Assembly (NCBI RefSeq): GCF_024227715.1
Contig: NZ_CP100452.1
Coordinates: 30,506 to 94,505 of the forward strand
Source: Halomarina litorea
Lineage (GTDB): Archaea > Halobacteriota > Halobacteria > Halobacteriales > Haloarculaceae
Reading direction: 5' to 3'
DNA: 64,000 nucleotides
The notes under the pieces are model-generated. The model made no database searches and was not told where the DNA came from. It saw only the letters and a program-made list of their open reading frames with translations. Of this stretch, positions 8,833-17,427 are shown in pieces. How positions within the stretch are numbered: the first letter of the stretch is position 1; every line of letters starts with the position of its first letter. Position numbers and translations under genes: made by a program.

Positions 8833-9042
8833 TCAGTTCGCGGCGTTCGACTCGCCCTCGCCGTCCGCCCCGGTCTCAACGAGTCGGGCCGCGAGGTACG
8901 ACAGGCCGACACCGACCAGCCACGCCGTCGCCGCGAGCGTCGCGTCCGCCGGCGAGAGCGCCAACAGCGGCATCATGACGACGCCACAGAGGGCGATGAC
9001 CGCGAGCGTGAACCGCGCGTCGGTGTTCAGATTCGGCGACAT
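8833..9042 (-). CDS. small two-helix membrane protein
   Basis: This 69-residue protein has two hydrophobic segments (about 12-30 and 36-54) joined by a short acidic-polar turn, and an acidic C-terminal tail. I do not recognise a family. Codon use is typical of the neighbourhood. The start at 9042 is preceded by AACTATACC on the same strand at a distance fitting a TATA box. The gene is convergent to the second flippase and follows the Gfo/Idh gene on the same strand after a hairpin, so it is probably a separate unit. Confidence 0.6.
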   Translation of the reverse strand: MSPNLNTDARFTLAVIALCGVVMMPLLALSPADATLAATAWLVGVGLSYLAARLVETGADGEGESNAAN

Positions 9043-9086
9043 GTATCGTCGAACAGGCTCCGGGGGTATAGTTAGAGTGTCTCTGA

Positions 9087-9100
9087 CACACTTCGGTGTG
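9087..9100 (-). terminator. short hairpin after the Gfo/Idh gene
   Basis: CACAC and GTGTG are perfectly complementary around a four-base loop; a second inverted repeat GTGTC-TCT-GACAC overlaps it. They lie between the stop of the Gfo/Idh gene and the promoter of the small membrane protein gene, a position suited to a terminator. No T-tract is evident. Confidence 0.3.
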
Positions 9101-9115
9101 GCGACCCGCGACCAC

Positions 9116-10276
9116 TCAGGGTTCGGGCGTGACGAGCAGGTCACCCGCCTCGACCATCGCCGCCAGCGGGTTGTCCTCGATGTCGAGGGGGAGGTCGATC
9201 CGGCCGCGCCGCCGCGAGGACTCCCACGCGGCGAAGATGAGTTCCTCGGCGGCCAGCGCGCCGCCGGCGTGGAGTTCCGGCTCCCGGTCCTCCCGGAGCG
9301 AGTCGACGACGTCCTCGACGGCCAGGTCGAGGTAGCGCGGTTCGACCAGCAGGCGGCGGAGCGACTCGCGGCCGGGGAGTCGCTCGGGCAGACGAGCGGC
9401 GAGCGCCTTCCGGGCCACGCCGAGGCGGCCGGTCTGCGGACGATAGACGCCCGCCCCGCCCACGTCGACGGCTCGCCAGTCCCCCCCGTCGGTCCGCATC
9501 CGGAGCGTCGGCAGGTCGGCGTCGTCGTGGAGTTCGAGGACGCCCTCGCTCCCGACGAGGCGGAGATAACAGCCGACGAACTCCCGGCCGACGCCGGTGG
9601 CGGCCAGCCCGTAGACGCCGTTCTCGTAGCGCCACTGGACGACCGCCTGGTTCTCGTTGTGCGCGCCGAACCAGCGGTTCTCCTCGCGGTAGTCGACGTT
9701 GCCGAGCACCCACTCGACGGGCGCGTCCACGTAGTAGTTCGAGAGGTCGAAGGCGTGCGTCCCGGCGTCGAAGAGGTGCTCGCGGCTCCACTCGACCCGC
9801 CGCAGGTCGCCGACCGCCCCCGCGTCGAGGAGTTCCTTCGCGCGGCGGAACGGGCGACCGAACCGGAGCTGGTGGTTGATGGTGAGCTGGACCCCCTCAC
9901 GCTCGCAGACCTCGGCCATCCGCCTGCAGTCGCCCCACGTGTCCGCCATGGGTTTCTCGCAGTGGACCGCCCGGACGTGCCCGCTCTCGGCACAGCCGAC
10001 GACGATGTCGGCGTGGACACCGGGCGGGACGCAGACGCTCACCACGTCCGGTTCGACGGCGGCGAGCATCGCCTCGTAGTCCTCGAAGACGTGCTCGTCG
10101 GGGACGCCGAACTCGTCGGCGAACCGTCGAGCGTTCTCGGGGACGATGTCTGCACAGGCGGTCAGCCGGCACTCGTCGAGGCGCGCGTAGGCGCGCGCGT
10201 GTCGGTACGCCATCGCGAAGCCGTCCCGTCCGGGGGCGTCGGGTTCACCCGTGCCGATGAGGGCCACGTCGAGCAT
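9116..10276 (-). CDS. Gfo/Idh/MocA family NAD(P)-dependent oxidoreductase
   Basis: This 386-residue protein has an N-terminal Rossmann domain beginning VALIGTGEPDAPGRDG (about 4-20) with an unusual insertion in the glycine loop. The family EKP motif appears in VHCEKPMADTWGDC (about 103-117), and a C-terminal alpha/beta domain carries HLFDAGTHAFDLSNYYV (about 171-187) with the expected His and Asp. Such enzymes oxidise or epimerise sugars or inositols, often at the nucleotide-sugar level. A CATACT element lies 29 nt upstream of the ATG. The isomerase gene at 10497 is divergent. A second family member lies at 15479; the two share little beyond the fold motifs, so they probably act on different substrates. 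Confidence 0.86.
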   Translation of the reverse strand: MLDVALIGTGEPDAPGRDGFAMAYRHARAYARLDECRLTACADIVPENARRFADEFGVPDEHVFEDYEAMLAAVEPDVVSVCVPPGVHADIVVGCAESGHVRAVHCEKPMADTWGDCRRMAEVCEREGVQLTINHQLRFGRPFRRAKELLDAGAVGDLRRVEWSREHLFDAGTHAFDLSNYYVDAPVEWVLGNVDYREENRWFGAHNENQAVVQWRYENGVYGLAATGVGREFVGCYLRLVGSEGVLELHDDADLPTLRMRTDGGDWRAVDVGGAGVYRPQTGRLGVARKALAARLPERLPGRESLRRLLVEPRYLDLAVEDVVDSLREDREPELHAGGALAAEELIFAAWESSRRRGRIDLPLDIEDNPLAAMVEAGDLLVTPEP

Positions 10277-10400
10277 TACCCGGGACCAAACGTCCCCACT
10301 GCATGAGTATGGGCCGTCTACCGACCCCTCGCGGTCGAGTCACTTCTGCCGAACGGCGGCGCGTTCGGCCGTCGGACGCCGCGAACAGGCATAAGCAAGC

Positions 10401-10410
10401 TATTACAATG
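10401..10410 (+). promoter_or_regulatory. TATA-like element TATTACAATG
   Basis: The element lies 24 nt upstream of an ATG at 10435 that opens a 21-codon leader ORF, and 86 nt upstream of the isomerase-like gene. Confidence 0.45.
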
Positions 10411-10434
10411 CCCTCGGGAGCACCACGTCGAGAC

Positions 10435-10500
10435 ATGAGTGGACGCCGTACCTGCTGTCCGAACCGCCCGTCGACTAGCCTCGCCCGGAGGACCGAATGA
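10435..10500 (+). other. putative leader ORF of the TIM-barrel gene (21 codons)
   Basis: This frame starts 24 nt after TATTACAATG, has five Arg residues and ends with TGA overlapping the next start as ATGA. GGAGG within its last codons is well placed as ribosome-binding site for the downstream gene. Confidence 0.4.
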
Positions 10501-11414
10501 CCCGCCCCGCGATTCAGCTGTACTCCCTGCGGGACCTCGACGAGCCGCTTCAGGACGTCATCCGCCGCGTTGCCGACGTGGGGTTCGAGGGCATCGAGTT
10601 CGCGACCCGGTTCGAGGACGCCGACGTCGAGGCCGTCGCGGACGCCATCGCCCAGACCGGCGTCGAACCGGTCGGCGCGCACATCGGCCTCGACGCCATC
10701 GAAGCCGACCCCGCGGAGGTCGCCCGCCGCTACTCGATGGTCGGCTGTGACCGCCTCGTCATCCCGCACCTCCCGCTCGCACACTACCGGACGCCCGACC
10801 GCGTCCGGACGCTCGCCCGCCGCCTCGACGCACTCGGGGCGCGACTGGCCGAGCACGACGCGCAACTCGTCTACCACAACCAGGTCCACGACTTCCTGCC
10901 CGTCGTGCGACCGGGGGCGCTCGGTCGCCTCCTCACGGCCGTCAACCCGCGCGCCGCGGGCAACAGCAAGCCCCGGACCGCCGTCGGCCTCCTCGGCGAC
11001 CGACTCTACAGCAAGTACGCCAGCTACCCCCGCGACGTGGACGTCGAGCGGACGGCGTTCGGTCACCTCGTCGCCACCACGGACCCCGAGACGCTCCAGT
11101 TCGAGGTGGACGTCGGGTCGGTCGTCGCGGCGGGCTACGACCCGCGCGAGGTGCTGGAGTACGTCGGGACCCGGGCACCGCTCGTCCACGTGAAGGACGT
11201 CGCCGTCGACGGCCGACCCGGCCCCCTCAGCGACATGGAGTCGGTCGAACCGGGGACGGGACTGCTCGACATCCCCGCCGCCGTCGAGGCCGCCGAGGAC
11301 ATCGGCGCGGAGTGGGTCGTCTACGAACAGGACAGTCCCGCCGACCCCATCACCACGCTCCGCAACGGGGCCGACGCCCTCGCCCGGGCGACGGGCGTGG
11401 CTCGACTCGGCTGA
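10497..11414 (+). CDS. sugar phosphate isomerase/epimerase-like TIM barrel protein
   Basis: This 305-residue protein belongs to the xylose isomerase-like/AP endonuclease family 2 TIM barrels. Seen in order are the first strand IQLYSLRD (about 5-12), GFEGIEFAT (about 28-36), VYHNQVHDF (about 123-131), LQFEVDVGSVVAAGYD (about 199-214), PLVHVKDVAV (about 225-234) and a C-terminal WVVYEQDSP. The Glu, His and Asp residues in these strands fit a divalent metal site. It probably interconverts keto and aldo forms or epimers of a sugar in the glycan pathway; the substrate is unknown. The neighbouring Gfo/Idh gene is divergent, a common partnership in sugar metabolism. Confidence 0.83.
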   Translation: MTRPAIQLYSLRDLDEPLQDVIRRVADVGFEGIEFATRFEDADVEAVADAIAQTGVEPVGAHIGLDAIEADPAEVARRYSMVGCDRLVIPHLPLAHYRTPDRVRTLARRLDALGARLAEHDAQLVYHNQVHDFLPVVRPGALGRLLTAVNPRAAGNSKPRTAVGLLGDRLYSKYASYPRDVDVERTAFGHLVATTDPETLQFEVDVGSVVAAGYDPREVLEYVGTRAPLVHVKDVAVDGRPGPLSDMESVEPGTGLLDIPAAVEAAEDIGAEWVVYEQDSPADPITTLRNGADALARATGVARLG

Positions 11415-11556
11415 GGACGCGACACGCGACTGTCTTCCCTCTTCCGTGCCACTCGTCCGACGTCGGGCGTCGCCACTCGGCGCAGATGTCCCGTGAGAAC
11501 GACGCACCCGTCCGGGCGCGTCCCGACCGCCGCCGCGAGTCTCTCTTCCCGCCGGT

Positions 11557-12498
11557 TCAGTCCCGCAGAGTGAGCACTACCTTCACCACGCCGAGCACTG
11601 CCAGTTCGTGGACCCGGTCGGACAGGCCGCCGGTCGCGTCGTCCTCGCGCTCACTCCCTGGGGTTTCGTAGCTCCGGGTGAAGTCGAAGACGTCCGGGTG
11701 GAGGTCCCTGATGTCGGTCGCGTAGCGACGGCGGTAGCGGCGCTTGTGGAGGTACTGGCCGAAACTAACGGCGTTGTCGTGGTAGATGACGGGGTCGGGG
11801 GAGTACCGGATGGCCTCGCGGTCGTAGCCCGCCCGAACCGCCCGGTAGGTCAACTCGATGCCCTCGTGGCCCGCACGCCCGGTCAGGCGCTCGCTGAACC
11901 CGCCCAGTTCGAGGAAGGCCTCCCGGTCGACCGAGCAGTTCCCCTCGATGTTGAGGTAGTAGGGCGCCGGTTCGTCCCCGAGGTCGTAGTGCGACTGCAG
12001 GCGGTTGTAGACGCAGTCGGTCGCGGGGTGGACCCGACCGCGGACCGCGAACAGGTCGTTCTCGCGGTGCTCTCGCAGGTGTGAGGCCACGAAGTCCGGG
12101 GCCGGGACGGCGTCGTCGTCGAGGAACGTCACCACGTCCGCGGTGGCGAGGCGGGCGCCGACGTTCCGCCCGCGGGTGACGCCGAGGTTCTCGACGGCCT
12201 CCGCGTAGGTGCGCACGCTGTCGTACTGCCCGGCGACGTTTACGACCGGCCAGTCGGTCCCGTTGTCGACGACGAGCACCTCGAAGTCGTCGGTGGTCTG
12301 CCGGTCGAGCGCCGCGAGGAGCGCTCGCACGTCCTCGCGGTCGGTTCCGTAGGTCACGACGACGACGGAACAGGAGACGGCGGTCGCGGGAGCGAACTCG
12401 ACGACTCGCTCGATGGCGTCGTCGTCGTTCGCCGGCAGGGGACGCGCCGGGGCGTCGTCGTCGGCCTGGTGGTCGGGGCGGGACTGCAGCACGGACAT
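11557..12498 (-). CDS. GT2 family glycosyltransferase
   Basis: This 313-residue GT-A enzyme opens with a polar N-terminal extension of about 40 residues, then CSVVVVTYGTDREDVRALL (about 42-60) and VLVVDNGTDWPV (about 74-85). The metal-binding region is TFLDDDAVPAPDFV (about 124-137). The acceptor-side segment GGFSERLTGRAGHEGIELTY (about 198-217) has the ED-like acidic pair of the family. A basic stretch near HKRRYRRRY may bind the membrane. It probably extends a lipid-linked glycan. A TATA-like ATTATACG lies about 40 nt upstream. It is divergent from the GT39-type gene. Confidence 0.86.
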   Translation of the reverse strand: MSVLQSRPDHQADDDAPARPLPANDDDAIERVVEFAPATAVSCSVVVVTYGTDREDVRALLAALDRQTTDDFEVLVVDNGTDWPVVNVAGQYDSVRTYAEAVENLGVTRGRNVGARLATADVVTFLDDDAVPAPDFVASHLREHRENDLFAVRGRVHPATDCVYNRLQSHYDLGDEPAPYYLNIEGNCSVDREAFLELGGFSERLTGRAGHEGIELTYRAVRAGYDREAIRYSPDPVIYHDNAVSFGQYLHKRRYRRRYATDIRDLHPDVFDFTRSYETPGSEREDDATGGLSDRVHELAVLGVVKVVLTLRD

Positions 12499-12621
12499 GG
12501 ACTACTAATATACAGAGATAGTCATGAGAATGAATCGTATAATCGTACGCTCAGCGACAGTAGGTGGGTGCTACCCGCGTGTGGGTGGACGGGGCGGACA
12601 CGCCACGAGAGGACACGACGC

Positions 12622-12631
12622 CAATAACTAA
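12622..12631 (+). promoter_or_regulatory. GT39 TATA-like element CAATAACTAA
   Basis: The element ends 25 nt before the ATG at 12657, fitting leaderless transcription and supporting this start over the longer frame. Confidence 0.45.
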
Positions 12632-12656
12632 CCCCACGTGCTCCGTCCCCCGGACG

Positions 12657-14180
12657 ATGCGCTGGCACCGCACGGTGGCGACGGTCCCCCACGGACTGGT
12701 GGCGATTCTGCTCGTCGGGGCGGCCCTCCGGTTTTACGGCCTGGGGGCGGAGGCGCTCTGGACGGACGAACTCATCACGGTCGAGTTCGTCCGCGCGTAC
12801 TCCCCCCTCGAACTGTTCGTCGCCATCCCGCTGAACCAGCCACACCTCCCGCTGTACTACGTGATCCTCGACCTCTGGGCCGCCATCGGTGGGTTCTCGG
12901 CGACGTGGCTCCGCCTGCTGTCGGCGGTGTTCTCCGTCCTCGCCATCCCCGTGATGTACCGCGTCGGCCGGGACCTGTTCGACCACACGGCGGGGATCGT
13001 GAGCGCGTTGCTGTTCGCACTCACGCAGTTCCAGGTGTACTACGCACAGGAGGTACGGATGTACAGCCTCGTCGCGTTGCTCTCGCTCGTCTCCCTCTCG
13101 CTGTACGTCCGCCTGCTCGGTCGCGGGGGGCGGTGGCGGGCGGCGGGCTACGCGCTCGCGACCATCGCGCTCGCCTACACGCACCCCTTCGGCGTGCTGG
13201 TCGCGTTCGCGGAGGGCCTGTACGTGCTGGCGGCGTTGCGGGCCGGCACGGTGCGCCTCGACCGGCCGCACCTCGGCGCGGCGGCTGCCGTGACGCTCGC
13301 GATTCTCCCCCTGCTCGCGGGGCTGGTGTACAAGCTCGCGAGCTTCGGCGGGGCGTCGGCGCTCCCCTACATCCCGCCGCCGACGCCCGCCGTGGTGTTC
13401 GCCGTCTTCACGGGCTACTTCGCGGAGACGTCCATCGAGGCGGCGGTCGCCTTCGTCGCCCTCCTGACCGGGGGGCTGCTCGTCCTCGGCGTCACGGACG
13501 GCCGTGTCACGGAGGCGCTCGACTCGAACCCGGCGACGGCACTCGGGACGCTCGCGGACCGCCTGTCGCCGACCGACGACCACGGCGTCCACCTGCTGGC
13601 CGTCTGGGTGCTGGCGACGTTCTTCCTGCCCATCGTCGTCTCCTACCTGCTCCTGCCAGTGTTCTGGCCGCGCTACACGCTCCCGGCGGCGCTCGGGTTC
13701 TACCTGCTCGTCGGACGCGGCGTCACCCGCGTCCGGCGCTCGCACCTGCAGGTCGGCCTCGTCGTGTTGCTCGTCGTCGCAGTCGCGCCCACGACGGCGT
13801 TCGAACTCACGACTGACACGAAAGAGCAGTGGGACGAGGCCACCGCGGACATCGAGTCGCGGGCCGACCCCGGGGCGCTGGTCCTCGTCAGCGACCTCAT
13901 CACCGAACGCGGGGTCGAACACTACCGGACGCGCTCGGACATCCAAGTCGAGGGCGTGACCGCCGCCGGGTCGGGGACGGGCCGGGACCCCGTGACAGAC
14001 GCGGAACTCGAGCGGACGCTCGCGGGCCACGACGAGGTGTGGCTCGTGCTCTCACACACCAACGAACGGTCCGACGAACGGTTGAAGGCCGCCGTGAGCG
14101 ACGGGCGCGTGCTGAAATACGAGCGTAACTACGTCGGAATCGAGGTCTACCGCTACGAACGGCCCGATGACGGCGGATGA
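12657..14180 (+). CDS. GT39/ArnT-type membrane glycosyltransferase
   Basis: This 507-residue integral membrane protein has roughly 9-11 hydrophobic segments and belongs to the GT-C fold dolichyl-phosphate mannose/ArnT-like group. The first extracellular loop contains the acidic pair in ALWTDELITVEF (about 31-42) and the QPHLPLYY motif (about 60-67), both hallmarks of polyprenyl-phosphate-sugar-using transferases. The C-terminal 120 residues form a soluble, acidic extracellular domain. It should add a sugar from a dolichol-phosphate carrier on the outer face of the membrane, a late step after flipping. The start was set at 12657 from the promoter position. Confidence 0.85.
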   Translation: MRWHRTVATVPHGLVAILLVGAALRFYGLGAEALWTDELITVEFVRAYSPLELFVAIPLNQPHLPLYYVILDLWAAIGGFSATWLRLLSAVFSVLAIPVMYRVGRDLFDHTAGIVSALLFALTQFQVYYAQEVRMYSLVALLSLVSLSLYVRLLGRGGRWRAAGYALATIALAYTHPFGVLVAFAEGLYVLAALRAGTVRLDRPHLGAAAAVTLAILPLLAGLVYKLASFGGASALPYIPPPTPAVVFAVFTGYFAETSIEAAVAFVALLTGGLLVLGVTDGRVTEALDSNPATALGTLADRLSPTDDHGVHLLAVWVLATFFLPIVVSYLLLPVFWPRYTLPAALGFYLLVGRGVTRVRRSHLQVGLVVLLVVAVAPTTAFELTTDTKEQWDEATADIESRADPGALVLVSDLITERGVEHYRTRSDIQVEGVTAAGSGTGRDPVTDAELERTLAGHDEVWLVLSHTNERSDERLKAAVSDGRVLKYERNYVGIEVYRYERPDDGG

Positions 14181-14326
14181 CGGGAATCGACGGACTGACC
14201 CGCCGACCGGGTCTCGCCGGACTGTCCCAACAGCCGACTGGCAGTATTGAAACTGTTTCACCACGCCGGGAGTATCTCACACCTCTAAACACTCGTCGCG
14301 AGTGGGGTACGACACGGCCGACGGCC

Positions 14327-14392
14327 GTGGCGCTCCCGCCCGCAGGACGTGGGCGGCCACGGACGACACCGCCCGCCCGAGACACACCATGA
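14327..14392 (+). other. possible leader ORF of the GT2 gene (21 codons, GTG start)
   Basis: A GTG 34 nt after CTCTAAACAC (14283-14292) opens a 21-codon frame rich in Pro and Arg, ending with TGA overlapping the GT2 start as ATGA. The promoter match and spacing are weaker than in the other cases. Confidence 0.25.
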
Positions 14393-15345
14393 CCGCACAA
14401 CTGACCGGGGCTCCAGCGCGGACCGACGAGCGACAGACGACGGACACTCTGTTCGTCTCCGTCATCGTCCCGGTGTACAACGACCCGGAAGGGGTACGCG
14501 TGACCTTGGAGTCGCTGACCGAACAGACGTACGGGAACTACGAGATCATCGTCGTCGACAACCGCTCGACGGACGATACCCGCGACGTCGCCGCCGAGTT
14601 CGCCGACCGGTTCGACACCGTGACGGTGCTCGACGAGCGCCGCGAGCAGAGTTCGTACGCGGCGCGGGTACGGGGCATCCGGTACGCCTCTGGCGACGTC
14701 TTCGCGTTCATCGACGCCGACATGACCGTCGAGCGCAACTGGCTCGACGCCGCTATCGAGCGGATGGACGACGACGGACTGGACTACATGGCGTGTAACG
14801 TCCAGCTGTACACGCCCGGCGAGGAATCGCTCGTCGGCAAGTACAACCGACTCAACGGGTTCCCTATCGACCGCTACATCTCCACGTTCCACTTCGCGCC
14901 GACGTGTTGCCTGTTCGTCCGCCGGGAGGTCATCGAGACGGTCGGACCCTTCGACACGCGCTTCGTCTCCAGTGGCGACCGGGAGTTCGGTCACCGCGTC
15001 CACGCGGCCGGCTTCGACCTCGGGTACGCCGAGGACGTCCCGATGTACCACCCGACGCGGACGACGCTCTCCGCACTCGTCAAGAAGGCCGTCCGCATCG
15101 GGCGCGGGAAACAGCAACTGCGCCAGTACTACCCCGAGCGCTACGGCAACCCCGCGCTCATCGTGTTCTACCCCGGGCTGTACAGCCCGACGCCGCCGGG
15201 CCGCCTCGGCGACGTCTTCCGCGGGTGGGACCGCCTCGACACGAGCGAGAAGGTCGCCTTCTACTTCCTCACCTACGGCCTGAAGCTCACCAACGCCTAC
15301 GGGACGGTCCGCGAGACCGTCGAGCGGTTCCTCGGTCTCGACTGA
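14389..15345 (+). CDS. GT2 family glycosyltransferase
   Basis: This 318-residue GT-A enzyme has VSVIVPVYNDPEGVRVTLES near residue 23, IIVVDNRSTDDT near 54 and the DXD region FAFIDADMTVERNWLDAA near 105-120. A Cys pair (APTCCLFVRREVIETVGPFD) and SSGDREFGHRVHAAGF near 170-208 are typical of the acceptor half. The C-terminal part is amphipathic. It probably elongates a glycan on a lipid carrier. A GTG-initiated extension to 14302 is possible in frame, but the ATG at 14389 begins where family similarity begins. It follows the GT39-type gene on the same strand after 208 bases. Confidence 0.87.
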   Translation: MTAQLTGAPARTDERQTTDTLFVSVIVPVYNDPEGVRVTLESLTEQTYGNYEIIVVDNRSTDDTRDVAAEFADRFDTVTVLDERREQSSYAARVRGIRYASGDVFAFIDADMTVERNWLDAAIERMDDDGLDYMACNVQLYTPGEESLVGKYNRLNGFPIDRYISTFHFAPTCCLFVRREVIETVGPFDTRFVSSGDREFGHRVHAAGFDLGYAEDVPMYHPTRTTLSALVKKAVRIGRGKQQLRQYYPERYGNPALIVFYPGLYSPTPPGRLGDVFRGWDRLDTSEKVAFYFLTYGLKLTNAYGTVRETVERFLGLD

Positions 15346-15387
15346 TAGCCACCCCCGGCTCGCGACGTTCGGTCGGTTTATACGCTC

Positions 15388-15397
15388 CATAACAAGA
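15388..15397 (+). promoter_or_regulatory. TATA-like element CATAACAAGA
   Basis: The element lies 25 nt upstream of the ATG at 15423, which opens a 19-codon leader ORF before the Gfo/Idh gene. Confidence 0.5.
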
Positions 15398-15422
15398 TAG
15401 CGGACGCTCGTTCTCCCGTGCA

Positions 15423-15482
15423 ATGATACGACTGCCGTCGAAGCGACGCATCGGCGACCGACCATCGCGGGTGGTCGCGTGA
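15423..15482 (+). other. putative leader ORF of the Gfo/Idh operon (19 codons)
   Basis: This frame starts 25 nt after CATAACAAGA, encodes 19 residues of which five are Arg and one Lys, and ends with TGA overlapping the GTG start of the next gene as GTGA. No ribosome-binding sequence is seen before that GTG, so coupling would be the way to translate it. Confidence 0.42.
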
Positions 15483-16537
15483 GCGACCTTCGCATCGGAC
15501 TCCTCGGCGTGGGCAACATCGGTACGGTCCACCTCCAGTCCACGCGCGGCATCGAGGGCGTGGACGTGGTCGCCGCCGCCGACGCCGTCCCCGGTAACCG
15601 CAAGCGTGCAGAGCGTCTCGGCGTCGACCGCACCTACGACGACTTCACCGACTGCCTGCAGAATGAGGACCTCGACGCCGCCATCGTCGCCCTCCCGCCG
15701 TTCCTCCACGCCGACGCCACCGTCGCCGCCGCGGAGGCCGGCTGTCACGTCTTCGTCGAGAAACCCTTCGCCCGCACCGTCGCGGAGGGCGAACGGATGC
15801 TGGAGGCGGCCGACAACGCGGGCGTCTCCATCGGCGTCGACCACACCATCCGCTACCAGCCCGAAGTCCAGCGCCTGAAGGAACTGTACGACGAGGGCCG
15901 CATCGGGCACGTCCCCGTCGCGTCCATCTCGCGCATCAACAACGGGCCGTTCTCGGCCCCGCCCGCGAGACAGGGCGTCTCGTCGTGGCAACTCGACCCC
16001 ACCGCGACCGGCGGTGGCGCGCTGATGGACCTCGGCGTCCACCTGCTGGACGTCCTCGAGTGGTTCTTCGGCGACCTCTCAGTCGAGTACGCCCACGTCG
16101 AGTCGGGCCTCGACCTGCCCTACGAGGACACCGCGACGGTGGTCGTCCGGGGCGCGGAGTCCGGGACGACGGCGACGCTCACCGCCGGCTTCTTCCAGTG
16201 GGAGGAGCCGCCGAACGTGACCGGGAACTTCCGGCTGGACGGCGTGGCCGACTCGCTCGTCAGCGACGACTACATGCCGAAACGGTTCGTCTCGCACGCG
16301 GCGAAGTCCGCGCTGGAGAACCTCACCCGGAGGGTGCGCGGCGAGACGCCCCACTACTTCAAGCCGACGTACTACTACCAGGCGCACTACCACGCCCTCT
16401 CGGACTTCTGTGACGCCGTCCGGGCCGGCGAGACGCCGCCGGTCGACGGGGCCTGCGGCCTGCGGATGGTCGAACACGTCGCGGAGGCCTACCGGCAGGC
16501 GGGTGTCGAACCCGCGGCCGTGGAGGTGGACCGATGA
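15479..16537 (+). CDS. Gfo/Idh/MocA family NAD(P)-dependent oxidoreductase
   Basis: This 352-residue protein begins with a GTG start. The Rossmann loop is GLLGVGNIGTVH (about 6-17), the EKP motif is VFVEKPFARTVAEGE (about 93-107), and the catalytic region includes GGGALMDLGVHLLDVLEW (about 177-194), where His is the usual catalytic residue. It probably oxidises a nucleotide sugar or a related sugar. The gene heads a tight operon: its stop overlaps the DUF362 gene by ATGA, and that gene overlaps the epimerase gene. Translation may be coupled to a 19-codon leader ORF. Confidence 0.86.
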   Translation: MSDLRIGLLGVGNIGTVHLQSTRGIEGVDVVAAADAVPGNRKRAERLGVDRTYDDFTDCLQNEDLDAAIVALPPFLHADATVAAAEAGCHVFVEKPFARTVAEGERMLEAADNAGVSIGVDHTIRYQPEVQRLKELYDEGRIGHVPVASISRINNGPFSAPPARQGVSSWQLDPTATGGGALMDLGVHLLDVLEWFFGDLSVEYAHVESGLDLPYEDTATVVVRGAESGTTATLTAGFFQWEEPPNVTGNFRLDGVADSLVSDDYMPKRFVSHAAKSALENLTRRVRGETPHYFKPTYYYQAHYHALSDFCDAVRAGETPPVDGACGLRMVEHVAEAYRQAGVEPAAVEVDR

Positions 16538-17427
16538 CGGAGGACTTCGTCGCCGGGCGGCGCTGTGACACCACCACCCCGGCCATCGGCGCGGCCGTGA
16601 CGGAACTGGTCGAGGAGTGCTCCCCCGACCTCGGCGGGCGCGTCCTCGTCCTCCCGGACGCCCACTACCCCTTCCACCCCTCGACGGGCGCAGTCACGAA
16701 TCCCGACACCGTCGAGATGCTCGTGGAGACACTGACGAGTCGCGGCGCGGACGTCACGCTCTGTCTGCCCGAGACGCCGTGGGTCGACGGGACCGACTGC
16801 ACGACGTACCTCGGCTACGACGCCATCGTGGACCGCACCGGCGTCGAGACGCTCGCCCTCGGCGACGCGCCGACCGTCGAGCGCCGGGTCCACATCGACG
16901 ATCGGACCGTCGACGTGGAGGTGCCGGAGGCCCTCGAAGCCGACCCGCTGGTCGTCGTCCCCACGCTCAGAACGGACCCCGACCGCTCACTGGTCGCCAC
17001 GCTCGTGACGACGGCGATGGGCGCGTACGGGGTGAGCGAGGCGGACCTCACGCCCGACGAGGTCGTGGCCGCGACGGCCGTCTGCGACCCCGCGTTCACC
17101 CTGCTCGACGGCACGTACACCTACACGGGCGCGCCGCATCGCTCGCGGTTCCTCGTCGCCGGGACGGACGCCCCCGCCGTGGACCGGGCGGCCGCCACGC
17201 TGGTCGGGAAGACGCCCGCCGACATCCCCTATCTCGCGCCGTTCGGGCTCGGGCGCGAACCGGTCGACGGATTCGACCTGGAGGAACTCGCCGCCTCCCT
17301 GCCCAACGAGGAACCGGCCCCCGACATGAGCGACTCCGGGGGACCGGCCGCGATGGGCTACCGTCTCTACGCCCGCGTCACGGGTGACCTCGTCCCGCCG
17401 CAGTTCATGGGTGAGGAGGATGGCTGA
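16534..17427 (+). CDS. DUF362 domain protein
   Basis: This 297-residue protein resembles the DUF362 domain. Visible blocks are GGRVLVLPDAHYPFHPSTGAV cut in the middle by a His-rich turn (near 33-52), NPDTVEMLVETLTSRGADVT (near 54-73), DPLVVVPTLRTDPD (near 134-147) and TTAMGAYGVS (near 157-166). No ferredoxin-type Cys clusters are present, unlike some DUF362 proteins. The function is unknown. It overlaps the upstream oxidoreductase by four bases and the downstream epimerase by eight, so it likely works in the same sugar-modification pathway. Confidence 0.75.
   Translation: MTEDFVAGRRCDTTTPAIGAAVTELVEECSPDLGGRVLVLPDAHYPFHPSTGAVTNPDTVEMLVETLTSRGADVTLCLPETPWVDGTDCTTYLGYDAIVDRTGVETLALGDAPTVERRVHIDDRTVDVEVPEALEADPLVVVPTLRTDPDRSLVATLVTTAMGAYGVSEADLTPDEVVAATAVCDPAFTLLDGTYTYTGAPHRSRFLVAGTDAPAVDRAAATLVGKTPADIPYLAPFGLGREPVDGFDLEELAASLPNEEPAPDMSDSGGPAAMGYRLYARVTGDLVPPQFMGEEDG

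Noticed and set aside
10181..10200. CG-rich repeat GGCGCGCG
   Set aside because: It lies inside the coding sequence of the Gfo/Idh gene and reflects Ala/Arg codons.
10245..11507. Long minus-strand open frame opposite the TIM-barrel gene
   Set aside because: It is the antisense shadow of a gene with clear family motifs; high GC leaves such frames open.
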